From JACNIV01 sp965370415 (GTDB lineage: Bacteria; Cloacimonadota; Cloacimonadia; Cloacimonadales; TCS61), in the NCBI GenBank assembly GCA_965370415.1, contig CBDUTJ010000015.1, forward strand, positions 1 through 58,477: DNA of 58,477 nucleotides. Reading direction: 5' to 3'. The translations under genes were made by a program, and so were the position numbers. Below are positions 27,103 through 36,931 of the stretch, piece after piece (position 1 is the first letter of the stretch; each line of letters starts with the position of its first letter). The notes beneath the pieces were generated by a model. It did no database searches, was not told where the DNA came from, and was given only the letters and a program-made list of their open reading frames with translations.

Positions 27103-29451
27103 ATGAATATATCAAAGATAAGATATTATGCACATGAGGGAAATATATCAAAAGAAACTCTTCGTTATCTTATTAATTGTCGAAGTGAATGCGAACACTT
27201 AGATTTCAAAGAAAATCTAGAACTAAAACAAGATTACGGATGCACATCTTTTGGAAAAGATGTAGTGGCAATGAAAAATGTTGGTGGTGGATTCATTGTT
27301 GTTGGAGTACAGGATAAAACATGGAATCCAATCGGAATTACAAAACCCATTCCATATGACTCAAAAAAGTTAATAGATAAAGTAAGAAAGAGTACTGGAC
27401 TTGATTTAGGAGTTGATATAGTTCATCATAAAGTATATATAAATGAAAAGGAAAAACTATTTGCATTAATTTTAATAAGATCTACTATTAAGAGAACAAA
27501 ACTACGAAATCCATCAATATGTACAAAAAGTTTTCACACTAAAGAGAAGTGGGGAATTAGAGCTGGAGACAGATATATAAGAAAAGGAGATTCCACAGTC
27601 CTAATTAAATCTGATTCCGAAATGGAAGAACTATTAGACTATCTTGAAATGCAGTATAATCAAAGTGATCTAGAGGAATCAAGTATTGAGGTTTCACCTT
27701 TTGCTGTTGAATCAGGTTTATATCGTCTTTTGCCAATAGGGTATGATCGGTTTATTGGTCGTGATCAAGCGAAAAAGAAATTATTAGAAGCTATTGAAGG
27801 AGATCCTAGAATCTGGATATACAACCTTCATGGACCTGGTGGTGTTGGTAAATCTGCATTGGCAAATTGGTTAGTATACAGAGCTTATGAAAATAGACAA
27901 TTTGAGTCAATAATTCAATTATCTGCAAAAGAAAGAGAACTATCAACAAAGGACTGTAGAGTAAAATCTCTTACTCCATCACTTTTATCTTTAGAAGATC
28001 TTCTTGATCATGTCCTGCGATTGTTCGAGCATGAAGAATTTTGTAATACTGATATAGAAAAAAGAAAGAGAATAGTTATCGAAATTATGGATGCATATAC
28101 AATGTTATGTGTATTAGATAACATGGAATCTGTTTCAGACGCTAGGATATTGGATTTTATCTATACTTTACCACCTTCGACGAAAGCAAAAATATTATTA
28201 ACAAGTAGAACCCGATCTCCTCAATGGGAGTATCCAATTCAGTTGCAAGAATTCTCAAATAAAGAAATTACTGAATTTATTAATTTTCGTAATCAGGAAC
28301 TTATGATAAATTTTCCCACAGATGAAACGTCTATTAAGAAAGTATCAAATTTAACTGGTGGATTACCTCTTGCAATCCAGTGGACACTAGGAATTTATAA
28401 CAAAACAAAAGATATAAAAAAAACCTTACACGAGAATAGCCAGACAAATTCTCCTCTTTTAGAATTTAGTTTCAGAAACTCTTGGCAAATATTAAGTCTA
28501 TCTGCTAAAGAAGCAATGGCAGTTTTTTCTATATTTGATAATTCTCCAACAATTCAATTATGGCGTATAGTTTTGGATTGGCCAATTGAGCGATTAGAAA
28601 AAGCGTCAAATGAATTAGAATTAGCTACATTTATTAATCGTAGAATTGACATGAAATCAGGTAAAGAGATATATACAACACTGCCTATAACTAGAACATT
28701 TTCAAAACAGCAATTGTCGGAAATGGGGCAACTAGAGAAAAAAAGCACACACAGATATAGTGAATATATTGGAAAATTGGAATTATATGATTTTGCTACG
28801 AGAAGATATGATGGCAAATTTGAAAAATTTGGTGCAAAATCTGATTTTCAAAAAAAATCAATTTTATTATCTGTACAAGCTGAAGACGAAATTAAAAACA
28901 TGCACTTTGAAGCAGCAAAAAATTTTTTCAAAGCCGCCTTAGATACTGATCCTCATTCTGTCTATTCATTAGTTTCTTATGCGGAATTTAAAGCTAATAA
29001 TGGAAACTATACTAAAGCAATTAATTTGATTAAGGAAGCTCAAAAACATGTAACACAAAAAAACGGATTCTTTATTTATCATGCTTCATATAAAGTTTAT
29101 AAAGAAATGAGAAATGATAATAAACGAATTGAATGTTTGAGAAAAGCTATAGAGTTTGATCCAACACATAATGTAGCTCGTCACGAACTTGGTTTTTCTC
29201 TTAGTAGAATTGGAAAATTTGATGAAGCAATCAAAGAATTTGATAAAATTATTGATTTTGAACTAAAAAGATTAAATGGACCAACAAAGCAAATGCTATT
29301 TGCTATGAAAACTAAATATACAACATTGGAACGTGCTAAAAGAAAAAAAGAAGCTGATTCTTTTCTTGAAACAGCTCTTACAATTATAGATTCATATGAC
29401 TCAGTAATAAATTTTAAATATGAGCTAGAGGAACTAAAATCTAATGAATAA
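27103..29451 (+). CDS. STAND-type protein: AlbA_2 - NB-ARC - TPR
   Basis: The 782-residue product has three parts. Residues about 20-190 match the AlbA_2/Schlafen-like domain (ECEHLDFKENLEL, then VGGGFIVVGVQD). Residues about 215-560 are an NB-ARC-type ATPase with Walker A GPGGVGKS (244-251), Walker B LCVLDNME (D339), LLTSRTR, and GGLPLAIQW near 419. Residues about 610-760 are TPR-like helices. STAND proteins of this layout sense a ligand through the repeat domain and activate an N-terminal effector, and many act in phage defence. The gene stands alone, is AT-rich, and is followed by a truncated transporter gene, which suggests acquisition. The defence role is inference. Confidence 0.85.
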   Translation: MNISKIRYYAHEGNISKETLRYLINCRSECEHLDFKENLELKQDYGCTSFGKDVVAMKNVGGGFIVVGVQDKTWNPIGITKPIPYDSKKLIDKVRKSTGLDLGVDIVHHKVYINEKEKLFALILIRSTIKRTKLRNPSICTKSFHTKEKWGIRAGDRYIRKGDSTVLIKSDSEMEELLDYLEMQYNQSDLEESSIEVSPFAVESGLYRLLPIGYDRFIGRDQAKKKLLEAIEGDPRIWIYNLHGPGGVGKSALANWLVYRAYENRQFESIIQLSAKERELSTKDCRVKSLTPSLLSLEDLLDHVLRLFEHEEFCNTDIEKRKRIVIEIMDAYTMLCVLDNMESVSDARILDFIYTLPPSTKAKILLTSRTRSPQWEYPIQLQEFSNKEITEFINFRNQELMINFPTDETSIKKVSNLTGGLPLAIQWTLGIYNKTKDIKKTLHENSQTNSPLLEFSFRNSWQILSLSAKEAMAVFSIFDNSPTIQLWRIVLDWPIERLEKASNELELATFINRRIDMKSGKEIYTTLPITRTFSKQQLSEMGQLEKKSTHRYSEYIGKLELYDFATRRYDGKFEKFGAKSDFQKKSILLSVQAEDEIKNMHFEAAKNFFKAALDTDPHSVYSLVSYAEFKANNGNYTKAINLIKEAQKHVTQKNGFFIYHASYKVYKEMRNDNKRIECLRKAIEFDPTHNVARHELGFSLSRIGKFDEAIKEFDKIIDFELKRLNGPTKQMLFAMKTKYTTLERAKRKKEADSFLETALTIIDSYDSVINFKYELEELKSNE

Positions 29452-29539
29452 ACATTCAAATGAAAATATTACTGATTGTATTAAGTAATTGCTGGATTTG
29501 AAAGTAACTTGGACAGAACAATGTTCTATCTCTACATTC

Positions 29540-29695
29540 TTAATTCTTAATTTTCCTCTTCACCTGCACCAGCACAGTACCCACGGCAGCGATCATCATG
29601 CCTGTTCCTTCCTGCAAAGTGATACTTTCTCCCAGAAAAACCCAGGCAAGAATGGCGACGTATATTGTCCATAACTCATGTAAAACTTTGAGTCA
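29540..29695 (-). pseudogene. C-terminal remnant of an EamA/DMT transporter
   Basis: On the minus strand an open stretch reads WTIYVAILAWVFLGES, then ITLQEGTGMMIAAVGTVLV, ending in a natural TAA at 29540-29542. This is the last membrane helix pair of EamA-type drug/metabolite transporters. Immediately upstream the frame hits TGA near 29696, and the STAND gene occupies the region where the rest of the transporter could have been. The remnant is about 50 codons, so the gene is dead. Confidence 0.7.
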
Positions 29696-29833
29696 ATTCC
29701 AACTTATACTTTCCTTTCCCCGCTTTCTTGCTTCTGCCCTTTCACACTTTTACACCCACACTTTTTCTAACAAAAAAATTGACTTAAAAACGCTCTGTTT
29801 TAACCAGTCCATCAGTTAGTAGAGGAGAATATT
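29696..29833 (+). promoter_or_regulatory. Pyrimidine-rich leader and weak promoter of the EIIA operon
   Basis: The first part, to about 29770, is strikingly C/T-rich on the plus strand. A possible -35 TTGACT (29779-29784) with TAACCA 16 nt later could drive the EIIA-antiporter-PII-like operon. GAGGAGAA precedes its ATG. The promoter match is weak. Confidence 0.35.
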
Positions 29834-30295
29834 ATGGAAAAAATTCTCAAAGTTTCCGAACTTATAAATGAAGATTTTATAATCGATATTAAAAGCGATA
29901 ACAAGCAGGATGCTCTCAATGAGCTGTTGGATATTATCTGCCAAAGTGCCCTCATCACAGATCGTAAAATATTCAGCAAAGAAATATTCAAGCGTGAAGA
30001 ACTAATGAGTACCGGCATCGGTTATGCGATAGCTATTCCGCATGCCCGGCACAGTTCCGTACAGAATTTTGTAATGGCTATCGGCAGGAAGTGTGAAGGT
30101 TTGGAATATGAGTCCATCGATGACAAACCGGTTAAACTAATCTTTATGATAGGAGCTTCCGATAAACAGGACAAAGATTATATCAGGCTTTTGTCCCGCC
30201 TTGTATTACGTTTGAAAAATAAAGAATTTGTAGATAAGATTCTTGCAGCCGAAAACCCTTCAGAGATCTACCAAATCATCAAAACTCAAAGGTAG
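29834..30295 (+). CDS. PTS EIIA (fructose/Ntr-type) domain protein
   Basis: The 153-residue product is a lone EIIA_2 domain. The phosphorylated histidine is H70 in AIPHARH, followed by the typical VKLIFMIGASDKQ strand. There is no EIIB or EIIC gene here, so a regulatory rather than a sugar-transport role is likely, as in PtsN. It directly precedes an ion antiporter gene, which suggests that it regulates that transporter. Confidence 0.9.
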   Translation: MEKILKVSELINEDFIIDIKSDNKQDALNELLDIICQSALITDRKIFSKEIFKREELMSTGIGYAIAIPHARHSSVQNFVMAIGRKCEGLEYESIDDKPVKLIFMIGASDKQDKDYIRLLSRLVLRLKNKEFVDKILAAENPSEIYQIIKTQR

Positions 30296-30298
30296 GTT

Positions 30299-31513
30299 AT
30301 GTTCCCTCAATATCTGCAAATGCTTTTTCTGGGCTGCTCTATACTGCTGGCACTTATCATTTCCCGTGGAGCTACAGTATTTAAAACACCTTTAATTGTA
30401 GGTTACATTATTGCAGGAGCGTTGTTAGGCCCGGATCTTCTGGGTTTGATCTCCCCAAAACAGATCGCATCCCTGGATATTGTGAACCTGGTGGTTCTTT
30501 CTCTCATTGGTTTTGGTATCGGTGGAGAGTTAAGGTTCAATGAATTAAAAAAGCTGGGAAGATCTATCATTTTGATCGTAGTTTTTGAAGCATTAGGTGC
30601 GTTCTTCCTGGTGGGAATATCCAGTGCATTTATTCTGAAAAGTATTCCCATGGGTCTTATCTTTGGTTCTCTAGCGGCTGCCACAGCACCGGCTGGAACG
30701 GTGGAAGTGATAAAACAATACAAAGCAAAGGGAGAATTCACTACCACACTCTACGCTGTGATGGGATTGGACGATATCATCGCTTTACTGCTTTTCACTA
30801 TTTCATTGCCAATTTCAATAATCCTGTTAACCGGAGCCAAAGCGGGTGGAGATGTGTCAGTTTTTCATGCTCTGGGACAGGCTGGTTTGGAAATTCTACT
30901 GTCAGTTGCAGTTGGAGTTATCGTTGGATTCCTGCTTATTCCAATAGCAAAGCTGATCCACGATAGGGTGAACCTGTTGCTGCTGTCTCTGGGTATCATC
31001 CTGATAAATTGCGGTATCTCGGAGTATTTTCACCTTTCACCCATTCTGCTGAATATGACAATGGGAATTGTGATAGTAAACAGAAGTTCGCTTATCTCCC
31101 GTAAAATATTCCACACACTGGGAGATTGGACTCCTCCCATGTATGTGTGGTTTTTTGTACTTATTGGAACGAGATTGAATATAGCATTAATTACAAAATA
31201 CTCTTTACTTATTGGAATATACATTGTTGCCCGTTCTTTTGGTAAATGGAGCGGCACCTTTATAGGAGCGACGATTTCCAAAGCACCGAAAAAGATTAAA
31301 AATTTCCTGGGTATTGCTCTTATGTCTCAGGCGGGTGTAGCTGTAGGACTGGCTCTGGCAGCTTCCAAAGCATTGGAACAATATAACTTTCATGTGCAGG
31401 CAATACAGGTGATCAGTGTAATTACAGCCACAACTTTCATTGTGATGGTGGTGGGACCGATCATGGCAAAGCTTGCCCTTTTTAAATCGGGAGAAACAAA
31501 TGTTTCCGATTAG
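30299..31513 (+). CDS. Cation:proton antiporter (CPA2/Kef-type membrane domain)
   Basis: The 404-residue product has about twelve membrane segments typical of the Na+/H+ exchanger domain, with VGYIIAGALLGPDLLG near residue 35 and LAAATAPAGTVEVIKQYKAKG in the middle. It lacks a C-terminal TrkA/RCK domain, so regulation must come from other proteins. It lies 3 nt after the EIIA gene and 9 nt before a PII-like gene. Ion specificity is not readable. Confidence 0.88.
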   Translation: MFPQYLQMLFLGCSILLALIISRGATVFKTPLIVGYIIAGALLGPDLLGLISPKQIASLDIVNLVVLSLIGFGIGGELRFNELKKLGRSIILIVVFEALGAFFLVGISSAFILKSIPMGLIFGSLAAATAPAGTVEVIKQYKAKGEFTTTLYAVMGLDDIIALLLFTISLPISIILLTGAKAGGDVSVFHALGQAGLEILLSVAVGVIVGFLLIPIAKLIHDRVNLLLLSLGIILINCGISEYFHLSPILLNMTMGIVIVNRSSLISRKIFHTLGDWTPPMYVWFFVLIGTRLNIALITKYSLLIGIYIVARSFGKWSGTFIGATISKAPKKIKNFLGIALMSQAGVAVGLALAASKALEQYNFHVQAIQVISVITATTFIVMVVGPIMAKLALFKSGETNVSD

Positions 31514-31522
31514 GAGAATATT

Positions 31523-31837
31523 ATGTATATGATTTTAAACCTGAATAAAGAGAAATATCTCGATGATGTATTGATGGCTCTTACCGAAGCCGGTATAGAC
31601 AATACGGTAGTACTTTCCGGTGAATCGCTGGGTCATAAATTAGCTTTTGATAACCCATTATTTGCCGGTTTCAGGAAGTCGTTCGGCAAAGATAAAGGCT
31701 ATGCCAACGTAATAATGGCAGTAGCCGAAAAAGAGCAGATCGACTTTATGCTGGAAGAGCTGAAAAATTCCGGTATAGATCTGGTGGGTGACGAGATAGG
31801 AAAAATAGTGTTGATACCAACGGAAATAGAATATTGA
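31523..31837 (+). CDS. PII-like small regulatory protein
   Basis: The 104-residue product has the babbab pattern of ferredoxin-like PII proteins: MILNLNKEKYLDDVLMALTE, then VIMAVAEKEQIDFMLEEL. It lacks the classic PII uridylylated-Tyr T-loop motif, so a PII-like trimer of another ligand class is more likely than GlnB itself. Its operon with an EIIA gene and an antiporter gene suggests it senses a small molecule and controls ion transport. That is inference. Confidence 0.6.
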   Translation: MYMILNLNKEKYLDDVLMALTEAGIDNTVVLSGESLGHKLAFDNPLFAGFRKSFGKDKGYANVIMAVAEKEQIDFMLEELKNSGIDLVGDEIGKIVLIPTEIEY

Positions 31838-31885
31838 TATAACTTCGTCCGCCTGCATGAATTCCGGCGCGACAAGGAGGAAAGA

Positions 31886-33550
31886 ATGAAAATAGTCGAA
31901 TGTGTTCCCAATTTCAGTGAAGGGCGTGATCTGAAAATTATAGATCAAATTACTAACACAATAAAATCGGTAAAAGGAGCTTTTCTTCTGGACGTAGATC
32001 CCGGTGCAGATACAAACAGAACTGTTGTAACTTTTGTAGGAGACCCGGATTCTGCCATGGAAGCTGCTTTCCAGGCAATTAAAAAAGCTTCCCAGCTTAT
32101 CGATATGAGTAAACATCATGGTGCTCATCCCCGTATGGGTGCAACAGATGTATGCCCATTTGTTCCGGTTTCAGGTGTGACTATGGACGACTGCGTGGAA
32201 TATGCAAAAAAGGTTGGCAAGCGAGTTGGTGAAGAACTTGGTATTCCCATCTACTTATATGAATATGCTGCTTCCAAACCTGAATGGAAAAACCTGGCAG
32301 AAGTCCGCAAAGGAGAATACGAGGGCTTAGCAGCGCGTGAAGGTGATAAATATTGGAATCCGGATTTTGGTTCGAACAAATTTAATGCAAAATCGGGAGC
32401 AACAGCTATTTCTGCCCGGGAATTTCTGATAGCATATAATATAAATCTGAACTCCCGCGATAAGAAGAAAGCTCACGACCTGGCTCTTTCAATTCGTGAA
32501 AAAGGCAGGCTTAAACGTGATGAAAATAACAAAATCGTAAAAGATAAAGACGGTAAAAAAATGATGGTTCCCGGTTTATTTAAAAACTGTAAAGCCGTGG
32601 GTTGGTATATAGATGAATATAATCGTGCCCAGATCAGCATAAACCTGACGAATTATAAAATAACTCCTCCCCATCTGGTTCTGGAAAAAGTTCGTGAACT
32701 TGCAAAAGATATGGGAATACAGGTTACAGGAAGCGAGCTGGTGGGACTACTTCCCAAAGAAGCGATCCTGATGGCAGGGAAATACTACCTGAACCGATTG
32801 GGTGAAAGCGCAGGTATCCCGGAAAAAATGATCATTGAAACAGCTGTTCAATCTATGGGACTGGATGATCTGTCTTCTTTCGAGATTAACGAAAAGGTGA
32901 TCGAATATGCAATCGCAGAAAAAGATAACCTGGTAAATATGACAATTAACGAATTTGCTGATGAACTTTCTACAGATTCTCCCGCTCCCGGTGGTGGTAG
33001 TGTGGCAGCTCTTTGTTCATCAATGTCCGGAGCGCTTTCTGCCATGGTTTCTAATCTTACATTTGGCAAAAAAGGGTATGAAAAAGTATGGGAGGAAGCC
33101 AAAATTTTAGCAGAAACAGGCCAGCATATTAAAGAGCGTTCCATCGATGCAATCGATAAAGACACACAGGCATTTTATGATATGATGGATGCGGCACGTC
33201 TTGCTAAAAAGACAGATGAAGAAAAGAAAATACGCAATGCTGCTATCCAGGAAACCACAAAATATGCTATCATGGTTCCAATGGAGACTATGAATATCGC
33301 TTTAGAAGCTGTTAAACTTTCTGAGAAAGTTGCAAAGATTGGAAACAAAAACGCCCTTTCCGATGCAGGTGTGGCAGCCATCACAGCAAATGCAGCAGCA
33401 AAATCTGCTTATCTGAATGTAAAAATAAATATGGGTAGCATCGAAGACGAGAAATTCAAATTCGACACACTTACACAGGCTGATGAAATGCTGGAAAAGG
33501 TGAATAATACAGCTTTAAAAGTTGAAAAAGAAGTTAAGGGAAAAGTATAA
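31886..33550 (+). CDS. ftcD: Glutamate formimidoyltransferase - formimino-THF cyclodeaminase fusion
   Basis: The 554-residue product joins two enzymes. Residues 1 to about 340 are formiminotransferase (MKIVECVPNFSEGRDLKI, then HHGAHPRMGATDVCPF). Residues about 355-550 are the cyclodeaminase (EFADELSTDSPAPGGGSVAA). Together they move the formimino group of histidine degradation to tetrahydrofolate and release ammonia, giving methenyl-THF. Length matches the known bifunctional FTCD. CAAGGAGG precedes the ATG. Confidence 0.95.
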   Translation: MKIVECVPNFSEGRDLKIIDQITNTIKSVKGAFLLDVDPGADTNRTVVTFVGDPDSAMEAAFQAIKKASQLIDMSKHHGAHPRMGATDVCPFVPVSGVTMDDCVEYAKKVGKRVGEELGIPIYLYEYAASKPEWKNLAEVRKGEYEGLAAREGDKYWNPDFGSNKFNAKSGATAISAREFLIAYNINLNSRDKKKAHDLALSIREKGRLKRDENNKIVKDKDGKKMMVPGLFKNCKAVGWYIDEYNRAQISINLTNYKITPPHLVLEKVRELAKDMGIQVTGSELVGLLPKEAILMAGKYYLNRLGESAGIPEKMIIETAVQSMGLDDLSSFEINEKVIEYAIAEKDNLVNMTINEFADELSTDSPAPGGGSVAALCSSMSGALSAMVSNLTFGKKGYEKVWEEAKILAETGQHIKERSIDAIDKDTQAFYDMMDAARLAKKTDEEKKIRNAAIQETTKYAIMVPMETMNIALEAVKLSEKVAKIGNKNALSDAGVAAITANAAAKSAYLNVKINMGSIEDEKFKFDTLTQADEMLEKVNNTALKVEKEVKGKV

Positions 33551-33603
33551 AAAACTTTACGGAGATTATAAATCTGTTCAAAACTATTTTTTCAGGATAA
33601 ATT

Positions 33604-34038
33604 ATGGAAAATATTCAACATCTAATTCAATTGATGCAATCATCGATCTCGCCTATCATACTTATTTCCGGAGTAGGTTTATTATTATTATCTTTTACCA
33701 ATAGATTGGGAAGAGTGATCGACCGTTTACGTCACATTGTAAAAGAACTGAAAGATGGCAAAGATGATGATATCAAGAAAATCCAGATCCCGATCCTATA
33801 CAAAAGAGGTCGGATTCTCAGATCTGCAATTACAAGTATTTCTTTCACTATTCTATGTGCTAGCCTAATGATCCTACTTTTGTTCCTAGGTTATTTTACT
33901 CAATTTCATGTAGAAACAGTGTTTATTAGTTTTTTTGTTCTGGCAATTATTGGGTTGATCATCTCTATAATTTTATTCATGTGGGATGTAACAGTTTCTC
34001 TGAAAGCACTTAAAATTCAGGCAGGAAATTATCTCTAA
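33604..34038 (+). CDS. DUF2721-type membrane protein
   Basis: The 144-residue product starts with ISPIILISGVGLLLLSFTNRL, the DUF2721 signature, and has three membrane segments with a short charged loop (RHIVKELKDGKDDD) in between. Function unknown. It lies 53 nt after ftcD. Confidence 0.75.
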   Translation: MENIQHLIQLMQSSISPIILISGVGLLLLSFTNRLGRVIDRLRHIVKELKDGKDDDIKKIQIPILYKRGRILRSAITSISFTILCASLMILLLFLGYFTQFHVETVFISFFVLAIIGLIISIILFMWDVTVSLKALKIQAGNYL

Positions 34039-34087
34039 TTCTCGTAATGATTTTATTGTTCAGGTTATAAAAAATTAAGGAGATCGA

Positions 34088-35023
34088 TTGAAATACAAAC
34101 ATCTCTTTGGTCCCGTACCTTCCCGCCGGTTGGGAATATCGCTTGGTGTGGATCTTGTCCCGCACAAAGTATGCAGCTTGAACTGTGTTTATTGTGAAGT
34201 CGGCAGAACCACAAATCTTACGATTGAAAGAAAAGAATACATCCCGCTTCAAGATATTCTGGATGAATTAAAACATTATCTTGATCAAGGTCCCGAGCTC
34301 GATTATATTACTTTTTCCGGTGCTGGAGAACCACTTTTGCATAACGGAATAGGAAAAATTATCTCGTTTATTAAAGATAAATACCCACAATATAAACTGG
34401 CACTTCTCACCAATTCCACCTTGCTTTATGATGAACAGGTTAGAGCTGAGATTATGGAAATTGATCTGCTTCTTCCCTCTCTCGATGCAGTAAGTGACGA
34501 GGTATTCAGAAAATTAAATCGACCAAATCCAAAGTTGGATAATAAGAGAATCATCGAAGGACTTATTCAATTCAGAAAAGATTTTACCGGAACTATCTGG
34601 CTGGAAATCTTCATTGTTCCCGGCTTGAATGATACACAGGATGAACTTACTTCTCTTAAAAAAGCTATTGAGTCGATCGCACCTGATCAGGTTCAATTAA
34701 ATACTCTGGATCGACCCGGAACGGAAAGCTGGATTACTTCTGCTTCACAAAATAGAATGGAAGAGATCGCTGAATTTCTAAAACCCTTACCGGTTATGAT
34801 AATCGCAAATTTCCAATCCCGAAACAAGATCAGAAGCTATCACAAAAATATCGAAGAGCAGATCATCGAGACCATAAAACGTCGTCCCTGCACAGATCAG
34901 GATCTCTCTGAAATGCTGGGAATTCACATTAACGAAATAAATAAATACCTCAGCGAACTTCTACATGAAGGTATGATAACTTCCGAGCAGCAGAAAAGAG
35001 GAACATTTTTCCGTGCAAAATAA
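34088..35023 (+). CDS. Radical SAM protein
   Basis: The 311-residue product has the radical-SAM cluster motif CSLNCVYC (Cys29, 33, 36) after the family block FGPVPSRRLGISLGVDLVP, so it belongs to the COG0731-like group. Residues about 255-311 form a winged-helix-like tail. The substrate is unknown. It starts with TTG at 34088, supported by AAGGAGAT and by the conserved N-terminus. Confidence 0.88.
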   Translation: MKYKHLFGPVPSRRLGISLGVDLVPHKVCSLNCVYCEVGRTTNLTIERKEYIPLQDILDELKHYLDQGPELDYITFSGAGEPLLHNGIGKIISFIKDKYPQYKLALLTNSTLLYDEQVRAEIMEIDLLLPSLDAVSDEVFRKLNRPNPKLDNKRIIEGLIQFRKDFTGTIWLEIFIVPGLNDTQDELTSLKKAIESIAPDQVQLNTLDRPGTESWITSASQNRMEEIAEFLKPLPVMIIANFQSRNKIRSYHKNIEEQIIETIKRRPCTDQDLSEMLGIHINEINKYLSELLHEGMITSEQQKRGTFFRAK

Positions 35024-35155
35024 AAGAAAACTTATTATCGGATTTTCAGTGAGAGACCATTTAACAAATTAAATATTGAAAAAAGTTGCCTGTTTTTTAG
35101 ATAATCAAGAAATGGGTAAAGTATAAAATAATGTAATTTTAACGAGGAAGAGAAA

Positions 35156-36271
35156 ATGAAAAATAAGTTTAAAGTAATTCTCCTGATATTTTTTGTGTGT
35201 GCCGGACTTTTCAGCCAGCAAATCCAGTTTGGAAATGAGGAACCATCCAATAACATCACCGACGGACCTTATATTTTATGGGAAAATAACAAAGCCGTAA
35301 TCAAATACATTTTAGATAATAACCCTGTTTCACAGGAAGTTACTGTACAGGGTGAGGGAACTTTTTCCTTTTCATTAGAAGGTTTTGATAAGGATTTCGA
35401 GATCTCCTCGATTCCGCCAACAATTCATCCCAGCACTTTTTCAGATGTGTCTAAGATCTTCGTGATAAGCGATATACACGGACAATACGATAGATTTGTA
35501 CAGATATTAAAAGGAAACCGTGTTATCGATGCCAGTCTGGACTGGAGTTGGGGCAATGGTCACCTGGTTATTCTTGGAGATGTTTTTGATCGCGGATCTA
35601 AAGTTACTGAATGTCTGTGGCTGATTCACAAACTGGAAAACCAGGCAGAACGATGGCAGGGAAAGGTTCATTATCTACTTGGAAATCATGAAGTTATGTT
35701 CCTGCGTGGAAATTTAAAATATGTTCACGATAAATATAAAAAAGCAGCAGAATTATTTAAAATGGAATTACCCCAGCTTTATTCAGCTAATTCGGAATTC
35801 GGACGCTGGCTCCGTTCTAAACATACTATTGTGAAAATAAATAACATTCTTTTTGTGCACGGTGGAATTCATCCTCGAGTATCATATTGGGGATATAATT
35901 TGCAGGATATAAACGATAAGATCAGAAGACATATAGATTCATCTGATGATACTATCAAATACAGTGAATACTTGAGTTTCCTGTTTGGAAGTGACGGACC
36001 ACTCTGGTATCGTGGATATTTTGGCGATACAAAAACATCACAACAGATCAAACAGGATGATATGATCAAGCTCGCTGCACATCTGGGAGTTACGGAAATT
36101 GTGGTTGGTCATACTACCCAAGATTTTATTAATCCGTTCTTTAAAGATAAGGTAATCCCTATAGATACTGGTATAAAATACGGAGATAAAGGAGAAGCAC
36201 TTATCTGGCAAAATGAGATTTTTTACAGAGCAAAAGTTAATGGGTATAGAGAACAGATAATATTTAAATAA
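35156..36271 (+). CDS. Exported Shewanella-like PPP phosphatase
   Basis: The 371-residue product has a signal peptide (to about residue 20) and a calcineurin-like phosphoesterase domain with ISDIHGQYD (D106, H108), GDVFDRG (D142-G147), LGNHEVM, LFVHGG and VGHTTQ. That set is typical of bacterial PPP enzymes of the Shewanella-like group, here in the periplasm. GAGGAAGAG precedes the ATG. It is followed after 13 nt by a lipoprotein gene. Confidence 0.86.
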   Translation: MKNKFKVILLIFFVCAGLFSQQIQFGNEEPSNNITDGPYILWENNKAVIKYILDNNPVSQEVTVQGEGTFSFSLEGFDKDFEISSIPPTIHPSTFSDVSKIFVISDIHGQYDRFVQILKGNRVIDASLDWSWGNGHLVILGDVFDRGSKVTECLWLIHKLENQAERWQGKVHYLLGNHEVMFLRGNLKYVHDKYKKAAELFKMELPQLYSANSEFGRWLRSKHTIVKINNILFVHGGIHPRVSYWGYNLQDINDKIRRHIDSSDDTIKYSEYLSFLFGSDGPLWYRGYFGDTKTSQQIKQDDMIKLAAHLGVTEIVVGHTTQDFINPFFKDKVIPIDTGIKYGDKGEALIWQNEIFYRAKVNGYREQIIFK

Positions 36272-36284
36272 AATGGAGGAAAAA

Positions 36285-36905
36285 ATGAAAAAAGTGTTAT
36301 TGATCAGTATTGCTATTTTGATTGTATTAACTGCTTGTGGCAAAATCAAAGAAGCAAAGAAAACCATGGATGCAGTAAAAAAAGTATCGGAAATGGGAAA
36401 AGACATGGTAGAAACAAGTAAACATCTTGAAGATCTGGAAATCGAAAAAGTAAAATTGCAGGAAAAAGATGTAAGAAAATTCTTTAAAGCTATTAAATCT
36501 GTTGAAGAAAAATATCCTGATATTCATTTCCAGGTAGCAGCCATGGCCGTTATCGAAGCAAATATGGCAGGAGAAGACTTGAAAGAAATAGTAACAAAAG
36601 AAATGGATCTATCCTTCGAAGAATATTCACAACTTTCTGCTGTTATTGTCTATACAACTGCAGCAGGTGTTGGATATGAAATGTCCTTGTCTATTTACAA
36701 ACAGATGATCGAATCGGAAGAAACCCTGAAACAAACCCTGGCTGGAGTTCTTTCTGACGAAGAGAAGGCAGAACTGGAAACTCAAATTGCTGAAGTTAAA
36801 AAGAGCATTGAAGGACTGGAAGAGGAAATGAAAAAAGAAGAATTTGTCATCCTGAAAAAAAACTATGAGATCATAAAAAAGGTTAATGAGGAATTAGATC
36901 TGTAA
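36285..36905 (+). CDS. Lipoprotein with helical, coiled-coil-rich body
   Basis: The product (about 206 residues) has a lipoprotein signal ending in the lipobox LTAC, then a mostly helical and highly charged sequence, with a likely coiled coil near the C-terminus (EKAELETQIAEVKKSIEGLE). No family was recognised. The ATG at 36285 with GGAGG is preferred over an upstream frame. It is probably cotranscribed with the phosphatase. Confidence 0.72.
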   Translation: MKKVLLISIAILIVLTACGKIKEAKKTMDAVKKVSEMGKDMVETSKHLEDLEIEKVKLQEKDVRKFFKAIKSVEEKYPDIHFQVAAMAVIEANMAGEDLKEIVTKEMDLSFEEYSQLSAVIVYTTAAGVGYEMSLSIYKQMIESEETLKQTLAGVLSDEEKAELETQIAEVKKSIEGLEEEMKKEEFVILKKNYEIIKKVNEELDL

Positions 36906-36931
36906 TAATAACAGTAATAATTGTTTCGTAT

